DNA of 64,000 bases, from assembly GCA_902785605.1 (NCBI GenBank), contig CACZZL010000005.1, forward strand, positions 62,001-126,000, read 5' to 3'. Below, one piece after another: positions 15,672 through 22,873 of the stretch (positions within the stretch are counted from its first letter, which is position 1; each line of letters begins with the position of its first letter). The position numbers and the translations under genes are program-made. The stretch comes from an uncultured Bacteroidales bacterium (GTDB lineage: Bacteria > Bacteroidota > Bacteroidia > Bacteroidales > Paludibacteraceae). The notes below the pieces were generated by a model. It was given only the letters and a program-made list of their open reading frames with translations, made no database searches and was not told the DNA's origin.

Positions 15672-15734
15672 AACTTTCATCTTTCAACTTTAAACTTTCA
15701 ACTTTCATCTTTCATCTTTCATCTTTAATCTTTC
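15672..15734. repeat. heptamer tandem array at acyltransferase/coaD junction
   Basis: Nine units of aactttc/atctttc type. It encodes the last ten residues of the upstream acyltransferase (VERLKMKDER), contains its TGA stop at 15705-15707, and ends one base before the coaD start. Confidence 0.92.
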
Positions 15735-16730
15735 AACTGCACTCTGGTGATTCTTCACCGGATTGCTATACATCTCGTATAGTTTCTCACGTAAAAACGC
15801 TTCATCCTTGTTGGGGATTTCGATCTTGGCCAACCGGCTTTCTATGTACGCATCAAAATCCGTGCCACGCTCGAATATCTCGTAGCCCAAATGGATATGT
15901 CGGTCGATGATGTCGCACACGGCCTGCAGTTGGTCGTGGTTCGATGCGGTGCGCAGTTCGGGATGAGCCGCTAACAGCGCATCCACCTCGGGGTTGATGC
16001 TCGGGGTCAGCCGATAGACCACGCGCCCTTTGTAACCGCGAATGCCGGTCGTCATGGACTCCACATCATCTTTCGCGCGCTTACGCCATTTCGGATTATC
16101 GCGTTTGAGTTGCATCTCGCGCGCTTTGAGGTAGTCGCACGGGTCGTACTCGTAGGTGATGCTCACGGGGCAGATATTGAGGGCTTTGACGTTGGCAAAG
16201 AAATCGTCGTCACCCAAGGTCAGCATATGCAGCACGCTGGCTTGGGTCAGGTCGTTGCTGTCCTTGGCACGTCCTTCCCGCTGGGCGAGCCAGATCGATT
16301 TGCCTTGCTCACGCAGCATGCGGATATAAGCGCTCAACTGCTTGGCGTTCTCCAATTGGGCATGTGCCCCGGCACCGCGTTTGACCACGAAGCAGCGGTT
16401 GAAACGAACCAGCAACTCGATCCATTTCTTGGCGAACAGGTTGTTACCGATGCCCATGAACGGACGAATGAAATACTTGATGCGCAGCAGCAGCGACAGC
16501 CACGATGCATCGAGAATGATGTCGCGGTGGTTGGTCATGAAAAACGCACCGTGTTTGATATCGTCCTCGATCTTCTTTTGGTCACCTAAGTAGTCCAACC
16601 GAATGCCGTCGGTCGTCTTTCTCTTCCACGTGGTCAGAAGAGGGTAGGCAAACAGAAAATCGCACACCGTCAGCAGTGCGCCCACGCGGTACGCGCGTAT
16701 GTCCTTAAACTGATATTCGTTCTTATCCAT
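15705..16730 (-). CDS. acyltransferase of the 1-acylglycerol-3-phosphate acyltransferase type
   Basis: Probable membrane phospholipid acyltransferase, 341 residues. It shows the acceptor/catalytic block TNHRDIILD near residue 92 (His and Asp of the NHxxxxD-like motif, with one extra residue), followed by FVVKRG and the EGR block WLAQREGRAKD near residue 155, the pattern of Bacteroidota acyltransferases annotated as PlsC-like. A C-terminal 80-residue extension follows the catalytic core. It is distinct from the acyltransferase at 726. The C-terminal tail and stop are provided by a heptamer array. Confidence 0.8.
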   Translation of the reverse strand: MDKNEYQFKDIRAYRVGALLTVCDFLFAYPLLTTWKRKTTDGIRLDYLGDQKKIEDDIKHGAFFMTNHRDIILDASWLSLLLRIKYFIRPFMGIGNNLFAKKWIELLVRFNRCFVVKRGAGAHAQLENAKQLSAYIRMLREQGKSIWLAQREGRAKDSNDLTQASVLHMLTLGDDDFFANVKALNICPVSITYEYDPCDYLKAREMQLKRDNPKWRKRAKDDVESMTTGIRGYKGRVVYRLTPSINPEVDALLAAHPELRTASNHDQLQAVCDIIDRHIHLGYEIFERGTDFDAYIESRLAKIEIPNKDEAFLREKLYEMYSNPVKNHQSAVERLKMKDER

Positions 16731-16785
16731 TCCCTTAAACGTTCAAAATTTGACTTGTCAAATAATCGTGCCCTTCAGGGCTAAG

Positions 16786-16820
16786 AACTTTCAACTTTCA
16801 ACTTTCAACTTTCAACTTTA
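16786..16820. repeat. heptamer tandem array at the 3' end of the YigZ-like gene
   Basis: Five units (aactttc four times, aacttta). The stop TGA of the YigZ-like gene (16805-16807) and its last residues KVES are inside it. Confidence 0.9.
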
Positions 16821-17167
16821 TACTTATCCAGCGCATCCTTGGATGCTTCGCGGTAGGCGACCATCAGTCCGCCGGTACCGAGCAGCGTGCCGCCGAAATA
16901 ACGCACGACCACCACGAGGATATTGTCCAGATTGCGGGCATCGATGGAGCGCAGGATCGGAGCCCCGGCGGTGCCGTGCGGTTCACCGTCATCCTTCGTG
17001 CGCCACAGGTTCGGACCCAAGCGGTAGGCGTAGCACACATGCCGTGCGTCGTGGTACTTCTTCTTGTACCACGCTACGCGTGCTTTCGCTTCGTCCTCAT
17101 CTTGGATCGGCTCGGCGAATGCCAGGAACTTACTTCCCCGGTCCTTATAGATCCCTTCTGCTACCAA
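16805..17167 (-). CDS. YigZ/IMPACT N-terminal-domain protein, short form
   Basis: Member of the YigZ (UPF0029, IMPACT) family, recognisable from EGIYKDRGSKFLAFA, the DDGEPHGTAGAPIL block and VVVVRYFGGTLLGTGGL. Proteins of the family have been linked to translation regulation, but the biochemical role in bacteria is unsettled. At 120 residues only the N-terminal domain is present; the usual C-terminal ferredoxin-like domain of about 80 residues is missing. The start is problematic: only a TTG at 17167 is available, and about ten residues expected before the conserved core fall in the adjoining heptamer array, which is open in frame for some distance but has no ATG. Confidence 0.83.
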   Translation of the reverse strand: MVAEGIYKDRGSKFLAFAEPIQDEDEAKARVAWYKKKYHDARHVCYAYRLGPNLWRTKDDGEPHGTAGAPILRSIDARNLDNILVVVVRYFGGTLLGTGGLMVAYREASKDALDKYKVES

Positions 17168-17222
17168 AATCTTAAATCTTAAATCATAAATTTGAAATTT
17201 GAAATCCTAAATCATAAATCCT
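17167..17222. repeat. heptamer tandem array between C1B peptidase and YigZ-like genes
   Basis: Eight units (aaatctt twice, aaatcat, aaatttg twice, aaatcct, aaatcat, aaatcct). It touches the TTG start of the YigZ-like gene at one end and the TAG stop of the peptidase at the other. Confidence 0.92.
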
Positions 17223-18405
17223 AAAGACCAAGTTTCTTGCGCAGGTCTTTAGGAAGAGCGTCTTTGTGCACCAGCACGTCGTTGGTCTTGTACTGCATGA
17301 ACGCCTCGCTCACGTACCAGATGCCTTTGTAGTCCGAGCGCATGGTGCCCCAACTGTTCTTGATCATGTAGTACTTCTTGCCGTTCTGGTCGGTGGCGGT
17401 ACCGAAGATCTGCATGCCGTGGTCGTCGGTCGTCTCCCAGTTGTCGTACGCGTCTTGGCGCATCTGCTGGGTGATGGTCTTCTCCGGCAGCGGTTTCTTG
17501 GTCAACTCCTCTTTCTTCTTGTCCGCACTCATGCCGACCCATTTGGCCATGTCACTTCCGGTGATGTCCGCTCCGTTGTCATCGTCCGGCACCACACCGA
17601 TTCCTTTGCGGGTGAAACCGATCTCGCTCACGTCCGCACCCCAAGCGAGGGTGTAGCCGTTGGAGATGGCGTTGTCAATGATCCGCATCATGTCCTCCAT
17701 CGGCACGTTGTACATCTGATCCATACGCCAGTTGTCCGGTACCTCGAGGGCAAAACGGGTGTAGAACGGATGGTGGGTGTAGCTGGTGATGGATACGTAG
17801 TCGTCGGGGTTGAGACCGAGCGACTCAACGAACGACTGCGGGGTGTAACTCTTGCCCTCGTACTCAAAGCTCTCCGGGCACGGGCCCAGGTAGGTGTCGT
17901 AGATGGCTTGCAGGCCTTCCCGCCACACGGGACTGATGCGTTTGAGTCCGCTCAGACCCTTCAGGTAACCGCCTGCCACATGATCCAGTTCGCTGTGAAC
18001 GGGTAGGGTATCGTTCTTCGTCCAGCCGTAGCGGATACCCGGCATCGCTTGTTGCGGCACAAGGCCGTAGTGACCCATGCAGTAGATGACATCGTATGCA
18101 CTACCGCCCGGCGCAAAACGCGGTTCGTTGTACAGACGTACGCAGTACGTCGCACGGTCCATCATCGTCTTGCTCACCACGAACATCTCGCTGAAATCGA
18201 CCTCTTTGCCTTTGATACGCAGCACCTCCGACTCCAGGAATCCCAGGGTCGAGAATGCCCAGCAGGTCGAACTGCGGTTCTGGTCCTTCACCGGCGTGAT
18301 TGCCACACTGTCCACGGTCGTGAATTTCCAACCTTCTTCCACTTTCGCGGTATCCACCGCTGCACTATCCAGCATCAATGCTGCTATAATACTCAAAAAC
18401 ATCAT
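17221..18405 (-). CDS. C1B-type cysteine aminopeptidase (bleomycin hydrolase/PepC-like), exported
   Basis: Papain-fold cysteine peptidase of 394 residues. The active-site block is DQNRSSTCWAFSTLGFLES (about residues 41-59, catalytic Cys in TCWAF), with His in DDHGMQIFGTA and Asn in YYMIKNSWG near the C-terminus. Bleomycin-hydrolase-type enzymes are usually cytosolic aminopeptidases, but many Bacteroidota members carry a signal peptide; here MMFLSIIAALMLDSAAV is a short one. It probably works in the periplasm on peptides. The ATG pair at 18403-18405 is at the edge of a heptamer array. Confidence 0.9.
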   Translation of the reverse strand: MMFLSIIAALMLDSAAVDTAKVEEGWKFTTVDSVAITPVKDQNRSSTCWAFSTLGFLESEVLRIKGKEVDFSEMFVVSKTMMDRATYCVRLYNEPRFAPGGSAYDVIYCMGHYGLVPQQAMPGIRYGWTKNDTLPVHSELDHVAGGYLKGLSGLKRISPVWREGLQAIYDTYLGPCPESFEYEGKSYTPQSFVESLGLNPDDYVSITSYTHHPFYTRFALEVPDNWRMDQMYNVPMEDMMRIIDNAISNGYTLAWGADVSEIGFTRKGIGVVPDDDNGADITGSDMAKWVGMSADKKKEELTKKPLPEKTITQQMRQDAYDNWETTDDHGMQIFGTATDQNGKKYYMIKNSWGTMRSDYKGIWYVSEAFMQYKTNDVLVHKDALPKDLRKKLGL

Positions 18406-18452
18406 TCTTAATTCTTAATTTGAAATCATAAATTTGAAATCATAAATTGGAA
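18404..18452. repeat. heptamer tandem array between prfB and C1B peptidase genes
   Basis: Seven units (attctta twice, atttgaa, atcataa, atttgaa, atcataa, attggaa). It begins within the peptidase start codon and ends eight bases before the prfB stop. Confidence 0.9.
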
Positions 18453-18459
18453 TTTCCGA

Positions 18460-19566
18460 TTATTCCGGAAATTCCATCAAATACGCTTTTATAAAAGCGT
18501 CTATATCTCCATCCATGACAGCATTGACGTTGCTCGTCTGGTAGTTGGTGCGGTGATCCTTGACGCGGCGGTCGTCGAACACGTACGAGCGGATCTGCGA
18601 ACCCCATTCGATCTTCTTCTTACCGGCTTCCACTTGTGCCTGTGCCTGACGGCGTTTCTCCATCTCCAACTCATAGAGCTGACTCCGCAAATGCCGTAAG
18701 GCATTCTCGCGGTTCTTCGGCTGGTCGCGCGTCTCGGTGTTCTCGATCACGATCTCGTCCGGCTGACCGGTCAGCGGGTTGACGAACTTATAGTGCAGAC
18801 GCACACCGGACTCCACTTTGTTGACGTTCTGTCCTCCGGCTCCGGAGCTGCGGAACGTGTCCCAACTGATGCCGGCAGGGTTGACCTCGACTTCGATCGT
18901 GTCGTCGATCAACGGTACCACGAACACGGATGCAAACGAGGTCATACGCTTGCCCTGGGCGTTGTACGGGCTCACGCGCACCAGACGGTGTACGCCGTTC
19001 TCCGACTTGAGATAACCGTACGCCATGTCGCCTTCGATATTGAACGTCACGGTCTTGATGCCCGCTTCATCCCCTTCCTGCAGGTTCTCGATGGTCACTT
19101 TATAGTCATGCTTCTCGCAATACCGCATGTACATACGCATCAGCTGCTCGGCCCAGTCTTGCGCTTCCGTTCCGCCGGCACCCGACACGATCTTGAGCAC
19201 GGCAGGCATCTGGTCTTCCTCATGCGACAGCATGTTCTTCATCTCCAGATCCTCCACCTCGCTCAGCGCGTGTGCGTAAGCGGCATCCACTTCCTCTTCG
19301 GTGACTAACTCCTCTTTGTAATACTCAAAACTGAGCGTCAGCTCTTCCACGGCAGCGCGCACACCTTCGTATCCCTCGATCCAGCGTTTGATGCCCTTCA
19401 CCTTACGCATCTGCGCCTCGGCAGCCTTGGCATCGTCCCAGAATCCCGGGGCTTGGGTGTGCAGCTCTTCTTCCTCCAGCTGAATGCGCTTCTCGTCAAT
19501 CTGCAAGTACGCTTTCAGCTTATCTGCTCGTTGTTGTACGTCTTTTAATTGTTCGATTGTTATCAT
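18460..19566 (-). CDS. prfB: peptide chain release factor 2
   Basis: Class I release factor recognising UGA and UAA, 368 residues. The catalytic GGQ is in SSGAGGQNVNKVES (about 240) and the discriminator region reads VSPYNAQGKRMTSFASVF, the Bacteroidota variant of the SPF loop. The reading frame is uninterrupted at the place where many prfB genes have a programmed +1 frameshift (after KAYL, codons TTG CAG ATT), so the usual autoregulation by UGA is absent. The ATG overlaps the stop of the upstream TPR gene by four bases (ATGA), indicating translational coupling. Confidence 0.96.
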   Translation of the reverse strand: MITIEQLKDVQQRADKLKAYLQIDEKRIQLEEEELHTQAPGFWDDAKAAEAQMRKVKGIKRWIEGYEGVRAAVEELTLSFEYYKEELVTEEEVDAAYAHALSEVEDLEMKNMLSHEEDQMPAVLKIVSGAGGTEAQDWAEQLMRMYMRYCEKHDYKVTIENLQEGDEAGIKTVTFNIEGDMAYGYLKSENGVHRLVRVSPYNAQGKRMTSFASVFVVPLIDDTIEVEVNPAGISWDTFRSSGAGGQNVNKVESGVRLHYKFVNPLTGQPDEIVIENTETRDQPKNRENALRHLRSQLYELEMEKRRQAQAQVEAGKKKIEWGSQIRSYVFDDRRVKDHRTNYQTSNVNAVMDGDIDAFIKAYLMEFPE

Positions 19567-20273
19567 AGTGATTTGATATATTCGATATTGGCTTTAATCA
19601 GTTCGTCATTCGGGTTCAGCTTGAGTGCTTTTTGGAAGTACTTCATGGCTTTCTTCTTGTCGTTCTTCCACATTGCGACGGCACCCATGTTATTCCAGTA
19701 TTCGGCACGGGTGGGGTAGTACTTAACCGCCATCTGCGCCACATGTTCGGTGCGCTCCAGATCCTCTGCGGTCCAGAAGCGTGCAAAATCTTCCTGCACT
19801 CGCTCGTACATATAATCGATGCTATCCGGCACCTGCTCGTCTCCCGTCCAAAGCCACATGCTTTTGTTCTTTTTGCTCTGCTTCATCGCCATTTCGACGA
19901 TATTGATCATCTGATCCGGTTGGTCGATATAGAGGTACGTCGTTGCCAAGCCGAAGTACAAGTCCAGACGGTTCGGGTGCTGCCGGATGCCCTCTTTGAG
20001 AATCATCGTTGCCGAATCCACTTGCGCAGAATCCGTGATCATGTATCCGTTGTAGACGTATCCCGCCGGACCACCGGTCACGGTGTCTGTTAGCGTGAAC
20101 ACTTGGGTGTTGACCGCATAAAGCGGTAAGTCCACCGTCATCGTGATGCTTGACTGTAGTCCGGCATTCAGATGTTCGTTGAACAAATTCGCATATTCAT
20201 CAGCCGTTTTCTGTGCCCAAGCGCACATCGCGCACGACCATAAAACAAGGATTGTAAATAGGTATTTTCGCAT
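19563..20273 (-). CDS. secreted tetratricopeptide-repeat protein
   Basis: Exported protein of 236 residues with signal peptide MRKYLFTILVLWSCAMCAWA; the ATG at 20273 is preferred to one at 20294 that would add MHPNWLI. The C-terminal half holds about three TPR-like helical hairpins (PNRLDLYFGLATTYLY, TRAEYWNNMGAVAMWKN, AMKYFQKALKLNPNDELIKA). TPR proteins of this kind scaffold periplasmic or outer-membrane complexes. Its stop overlaps the prfB start, an unusual partner for a secreted protein, and the promoter at 20292-20323 leaves only a very short leader. Confidence 0.82.
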   Translation of the reverse strand: MRKYLFTILVLWSCAMCAWAQKTADEYANLFNEHLNAGLQSSITMTVDLPLYAVNTQVFTLTDTVTGGPAGYVYNGYMITDSAQVDSATMILKEGIRQHPNRLDLYFGLATTYLYIDQPDQMINIVEMAMKQSKKNKSMWLWTGDEQVPDSIDYMYERVQEDFARFWTAEDLERTEHVAQMAVKYYPTRAEYWNNMGAVAMWKNDKKKAMKYFQKALKLNPNDELIKANIEYIKSL

Positions 20274-20290
20274 AATAAGCCAATTTGGGT

Positions 20291-20406
20291 GCAAAGGTAC
20301 AAATTTTTTTGCACATACGCAAATTTTTTAATAAAATTATTAAAATTTAACACTTTGGGGCTTTAACAAATTAAGTAGCCTCGGGGTTGGAGGACGAGGC
20401 TGGTGT
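20291..20406. repeat. 116-bp direct repeat, copy 1
   Basis: Nearly identical to 21899-22014, differing mainly in a run of A/T and two single bases. It contains a minus-strand promoter and, behind it, codons for SLVLQPRGYLIC plus a stop, matching the last residues of the 224-aa protein encoded at 21971-22645. Copy 1 therefore looks like a remnant of a second such gene's 3' end. The rest of the gap up to 20562 holds only a weak period-7 stretch (about 20444-20477) and a terminator. Confidence 0.9.
20292..20323 (-). promoter_or_regulatory. promoter of the TPR-prfB operon
   Basis: On the minus strand TTTG (20323-20320), 20 bases, then TACCTTTG (20299-20292). It forms the gene-proximal end of a 116-bp direct repeat. 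Confidence 0.85.
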
Positions 20407-20497
20407 GTTTTTCTTCGTGTTATGTGTTTAGAATAACCCAGAAACTACACACTAACAACCCACTAATCACCCACTCGAAATAAGGAATGATTCCGAC

Positions 20498-20528
20498 AAA
20501 AAACCATATCTTCTTCAATGTGATATGG
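20498..20528 (-). terminator. terminator of the lipoprotein gene
   Basis: Stem ccatatc/gatatgg (20504-20510, 20522-20528) followed, in minus-strand direction, by a T-run at 20503-20498. Confidence 0.7.
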
Positions 20529-20562
20529 AGCGAATAGAGTGGAAAGGATGGCTGAATGCCAT

Positions 20563-21183
20563 TTAAAAGACATTACTCATTTTGATCTCATATCGATACG
20601 GCCCTGTTTCCGAAGATGCTCTATGCAATAAGATAGTTATTTTCTTTTTGCCATATTCATATTCTCGATATGGATACCCGGCACCGCTATGTGAAAATAA
20701 TCTTTCATCCAGCATTTTGGATTTATACTCATCAAATGCAAAGCCATATTTATTGCATAAGCTTTTTTCCGTGATGGTGACATCTTTGATCAGCGTTCTA
20801 TAATCATAGGTAGGTTCACTGCTAATAGTAAATTCGCGAACGGTCTCATCATCATGTGTTTTGTAGCCAACTAGAGCATGAATAAACTTGAAATGCAGTG
20901 AGTCAATATTAACATCGAAGCCTTGATTGTTCTCTAATACCATACCATTCCAATTATCCGGTTTACGTAAGCTTCCTCTGAAAAATTGCGAATTAAGTAC
21001 TTCTTCCTTGCTCATACCCAGATACAGATCACCGAAGAGTTCCTTTTCTTTCAAGGTGCGCTCTGCGTTGGCGATACTATCTCTAACAAAATTCTCTCTT
21101 TCTTGACTATTTGGGGTATTACCACAAGAGCACAGCATAACTGCCATTACAAGAATCGGAATTAATAAACGAGCACATTTCAT
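20563..21183 (-). CDS. hypothetical lipoprotein
   Basis: Unrecognised 206-residue protein with a lipoprotein signal (lipobox LCSC, Cys20). After a charged helix (residues 27-48) comes LYLGMSKEEV, a pattern seen in small SmpA/BamE-like or DUF4-type periplasmic domains, but the rest does not identify a family. Coding composition is more A+T-rich than neighbouring housekeeping genes, consistent with an accessory gene. It has its own terminator. Confidence 0.75.
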   Translation of the reverse strand: MKCARLLIPILVMAVMLCSCGNTPNSQERENFVRDSIANAERTLKEKELFGDLYLGMSKEEVLNSQFFRGSLRKPDNWNGMVLENNQGFDVNIDSLHFKFIHALVGYKTHDDETVREFTISSEPTYDYRTLIKDVTITEKSLCNKYGFAFDEYKSKMLDERLFSHSGAGYPYREYEYGKKKITILLHRASSETGPYRYEIKMSNVF

Positions 21184-21241
21184 AACTTACTATTTTTAAT
21201 AATTTGCGGTTGCAAAGATCCTACAAATATTTTACAGGGAC

Positions 21242-21748
21242 TTATTTGTTCCTGATTACAAGTCGTTCGGGCACGTGTTTTAAGAATTCTTGATACGATG
21301 CTAAAATAAGGTCATGCATCGGATGATCATGACGCATCAAAAGACCTGTATAGTATTTGACATTCTTAAACGTGACGGAATCGCTAAATAAGGTCATTTC
21401 GTGATTTCGCGCGTAGTCATAGAACCAAAGATGGTACAATCGGTCGCGTGCAGCCTGACGTTTATCTGTCGGGTCGCAGATATAAAGCATGACCGTAGGT
21501 TCTTGACTGAAAAACTCCTCCAAAATCAGCGTCACAACATCCAATATCTTCGGATCATATGAGCCGTGCTCCTTTTGCGGGTTGTCAATAAAGAAATGGT
21601 ACGCACCTTCGCCCATAAAAAACCTGTCCGGATAGAAGCCGACATCATAGTGCACTTGTTGGTCGGTTACAAAGTGGAACGCCATATCATTGATTTGTGT
21701 CAAATGATATGGAGAGTGCTGATTGAGTTTGTCTGCAGAAAGCTTCAT
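21242..21748 (-). CDS. hypothetical protein, possibly DUF6169-like
   Basis: Cytosolic-looking 168-residue protein without signal or membrane segments. Motifs such as YHFFIDNPQKEHGSYDPKI and LYICDPTDKRQAARDRLYHLWF recall the uncharacterised Bacteroidota family DUF6169, from memory and with low certainty. Its ATG overlaps the TGA of a 41-codon ORF by four bases, so the two are translationally coupled. The pair lies between copies of a 116-bp repeat in a patch of A+T-rich genes. Confidence 0.72.
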   Translation of the reverse strand: MKLSADKLNQHSPYHLTQINDMAFHFVTDQQVHYDVGFYPDRFFMGEGAYHFFIDNPQKEHGSYDPKILDVVTLILEEFFSQEPTVMLYICDPTDKRQAARDRLYHLWFYDYARNHEMTLFSDSVTFKNVKYYTGLLMRHDHPMHDLILASYQEFLKHVPERLVIRNK

Positions 21749-21870
21749 AATGCCATCTGTGCGGTTTGTTGGCGAATCTCCTCACGCCATTTTTCGCGGG
21801 CATTGATCATATTCTGGAACGCTTCTGCATATTGCTCAGGAGTGTCGTAATGAATGAAGATGTCTTTCAT
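21745..21870 (-). CDS. 41-aa small protein upstream of DUF6169-like gene
   Basis: Small ORF beginning MKDIFIHYDTPEQYAEAF and continuing with a predicted amphipathic helix rich in Arg, Glu and Gln, ending QQTAQMAL. It is preceded by a good promoter (21900-21931), and its stop overlaps the next gene's ATG (ATGA). The organisation is that of a small regulator or antitoxin with a larger partner, but neither protein is a known toxin or antitoxin to me. Confidence 0.65.
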   Translation of the reverse strand: MKDIFIHYDTPEQYAEAFQNMINAREKWREEIRQQTAQMAL

Positions 21871-21898
21871 ACTTTAGGCCCTTTCTTAAAAATTCGCT

Positions 21899-22014
21899 GC
21901 AAAGGTACAAAAAAAATTGCACATACGCAAATTTTTTAATAAAATTATTAAAATTTAATACTTTGGGGCTTTAACAAATTAAGTAGCCTCGGGGTTGGAG
22001 GACGAGGTTGGTGT
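21899..22014. repeat. 116-bp direct repeat, copy 2
   Basis: Second copy of the repeat at 20291-20406. It spans the promoter for the small ORF and the last 14 codons and stop of the 224-aa gene. Confidence 0.9.
21900..21931 (-). promoter_or_regulatory. promoter of the small-ORF/DUF6169-like pair
   Basis: On the minus strand TTTG (21931-21928), 20 bases, TACCTTTG (21907-21900); part of repeat copy 2. Confidence 0.85.
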
Positions 22015-22645
22015 CGGGCTCTTGGTAGTGTAAAAGGGCCGTTAGGGGGTATGCTCGGCGGGTATGAAGAGTGGGACGAAGGGGGCGAACGACAGGTTCG
22101 AAAGAGATGTCGTTTGCGCTGATTTCGTCTATGTTGATTTCGGGCTCTTGAGCGGCTTTTCGGGCTGCTTGAAGTTCACGATAGATAGCAACGTAGGTAT
22201 ATTGGTAGAAACGGGAGTAGCGTTTCATACCCGGTTCGGGATCGGCTCCGCCTCTAACCACGCGGAAATAATGGGTGAAGAAACGAAGACGCCATTCAAG
22301 GGCTTCGGGTGAGTAGTCGTGCTCGAGTGCATGGGCCTTGCGCTGTGCGAGTTTGATGAGTTCGCGGTTTTCTACACAGGCGGCTGACCAGTGTTTCGGG
22401 AAATGGTAGGTATAGAGTTCAAACAGGCCGCGACGGAAACGTGAGGGGCGGGCAATGATGTGTTTACGGCGTTTACGACCTTCTTCCATGGTGTTCATCG
22501 CTCCCCATAGACATTTGATGTCCTCAACGGCACAAAAATACCGTACACCTTTGGTGTGAGGTGTGGCGTTGGCAGGTAAATCGACAAATGTAGCGACAGA
22601 GTCCTGCAAACGGGAAATAATGATATTTTTCAAATGCCGAGACAT
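21971..22645 (-). CDS. unrecognised 224-aa basic protein, 3' end repeated elsewhere
   Basis: No family recognised. The protein is basic, with many Arg and aromatic residues (GRKRRKHIIARPSRFRRGLF, HYFRVVRGGAD) and no signal peptide or membrane helix. The central part (about 75-160) looks helical. Its 3' end is duplicated at 20291-20406, which suggests recombination or a dispersed gene family. The promoter is about 165 bases upstream (22812-22843). Nucleic-acid binding is conceivable from composition only. Confidence 0.65.
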   Translation of the reverse strand: MSRHLKNIIISRLQDSVATFVDLPANATPHTKGVRYFCAVEDIKCLWGAMNTMEEGRKRRKHIIARPSRFRRGLFELYTYHFPKHWSAACVENRELIKLAQRKAHALEHDYSPEALEWRLRFFTHYFRVVRGGADPEPGMKRYSRFYQYTYVAIYRELQAARKAAQEPEINIDEISANDISFEPVVRPLRPTLHTRRAYPLTALLHYQEPDTNLVLQPRGYLIC

Positions 22646-22873
22646 GTGTATTAATGTGTTGTATATGTGTTGTTTATACGTTTATGAATTTAATAAAGTC
22701 TAGGATTCGTCCGAGAAGCGTCCGTTCCGCGGCCGATCCTACTCCTGTTTTTCTCCGATTTTGGGTGCAAACCGGTTTAGAACCGGAGCAAAATATTTAC
22801 CAAATCGAGTGCAAAAGTACTGCTTTTTTTTGACATGCGCAAATAAATCGCTATTAAATCACTATTTTCTATA
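22646..22873. other. 228-bp non-coding gap
   Basis: The gap holds the minus-strand promoter at 22812-22843, a long leader for the 224-aa gene, a short perfect hairpin ccggtt/aaccgg (22772-22786), and a tgtgttgt direct repeat near 22650-22675. No ORF is evident. Confidence 0.6.
22812..22843 (-). promoter_or_regulatory. promoter of the 224-aa gene
   Basis: On the minus strand TTTG (22843-22840), a 20-base spacer, TACTTTTG (22819-22812). The spacer half atgtcaaaaaaaagcag is identical to that at 31401-31432. Confidence 0.75.

Noticed and set aside
20290..22870. Insertion sequence or integrated element
   Set aside because: Direct repeats are present, but no transposase, integrase, terminal inverted repeats or target-site duplication could be identified.
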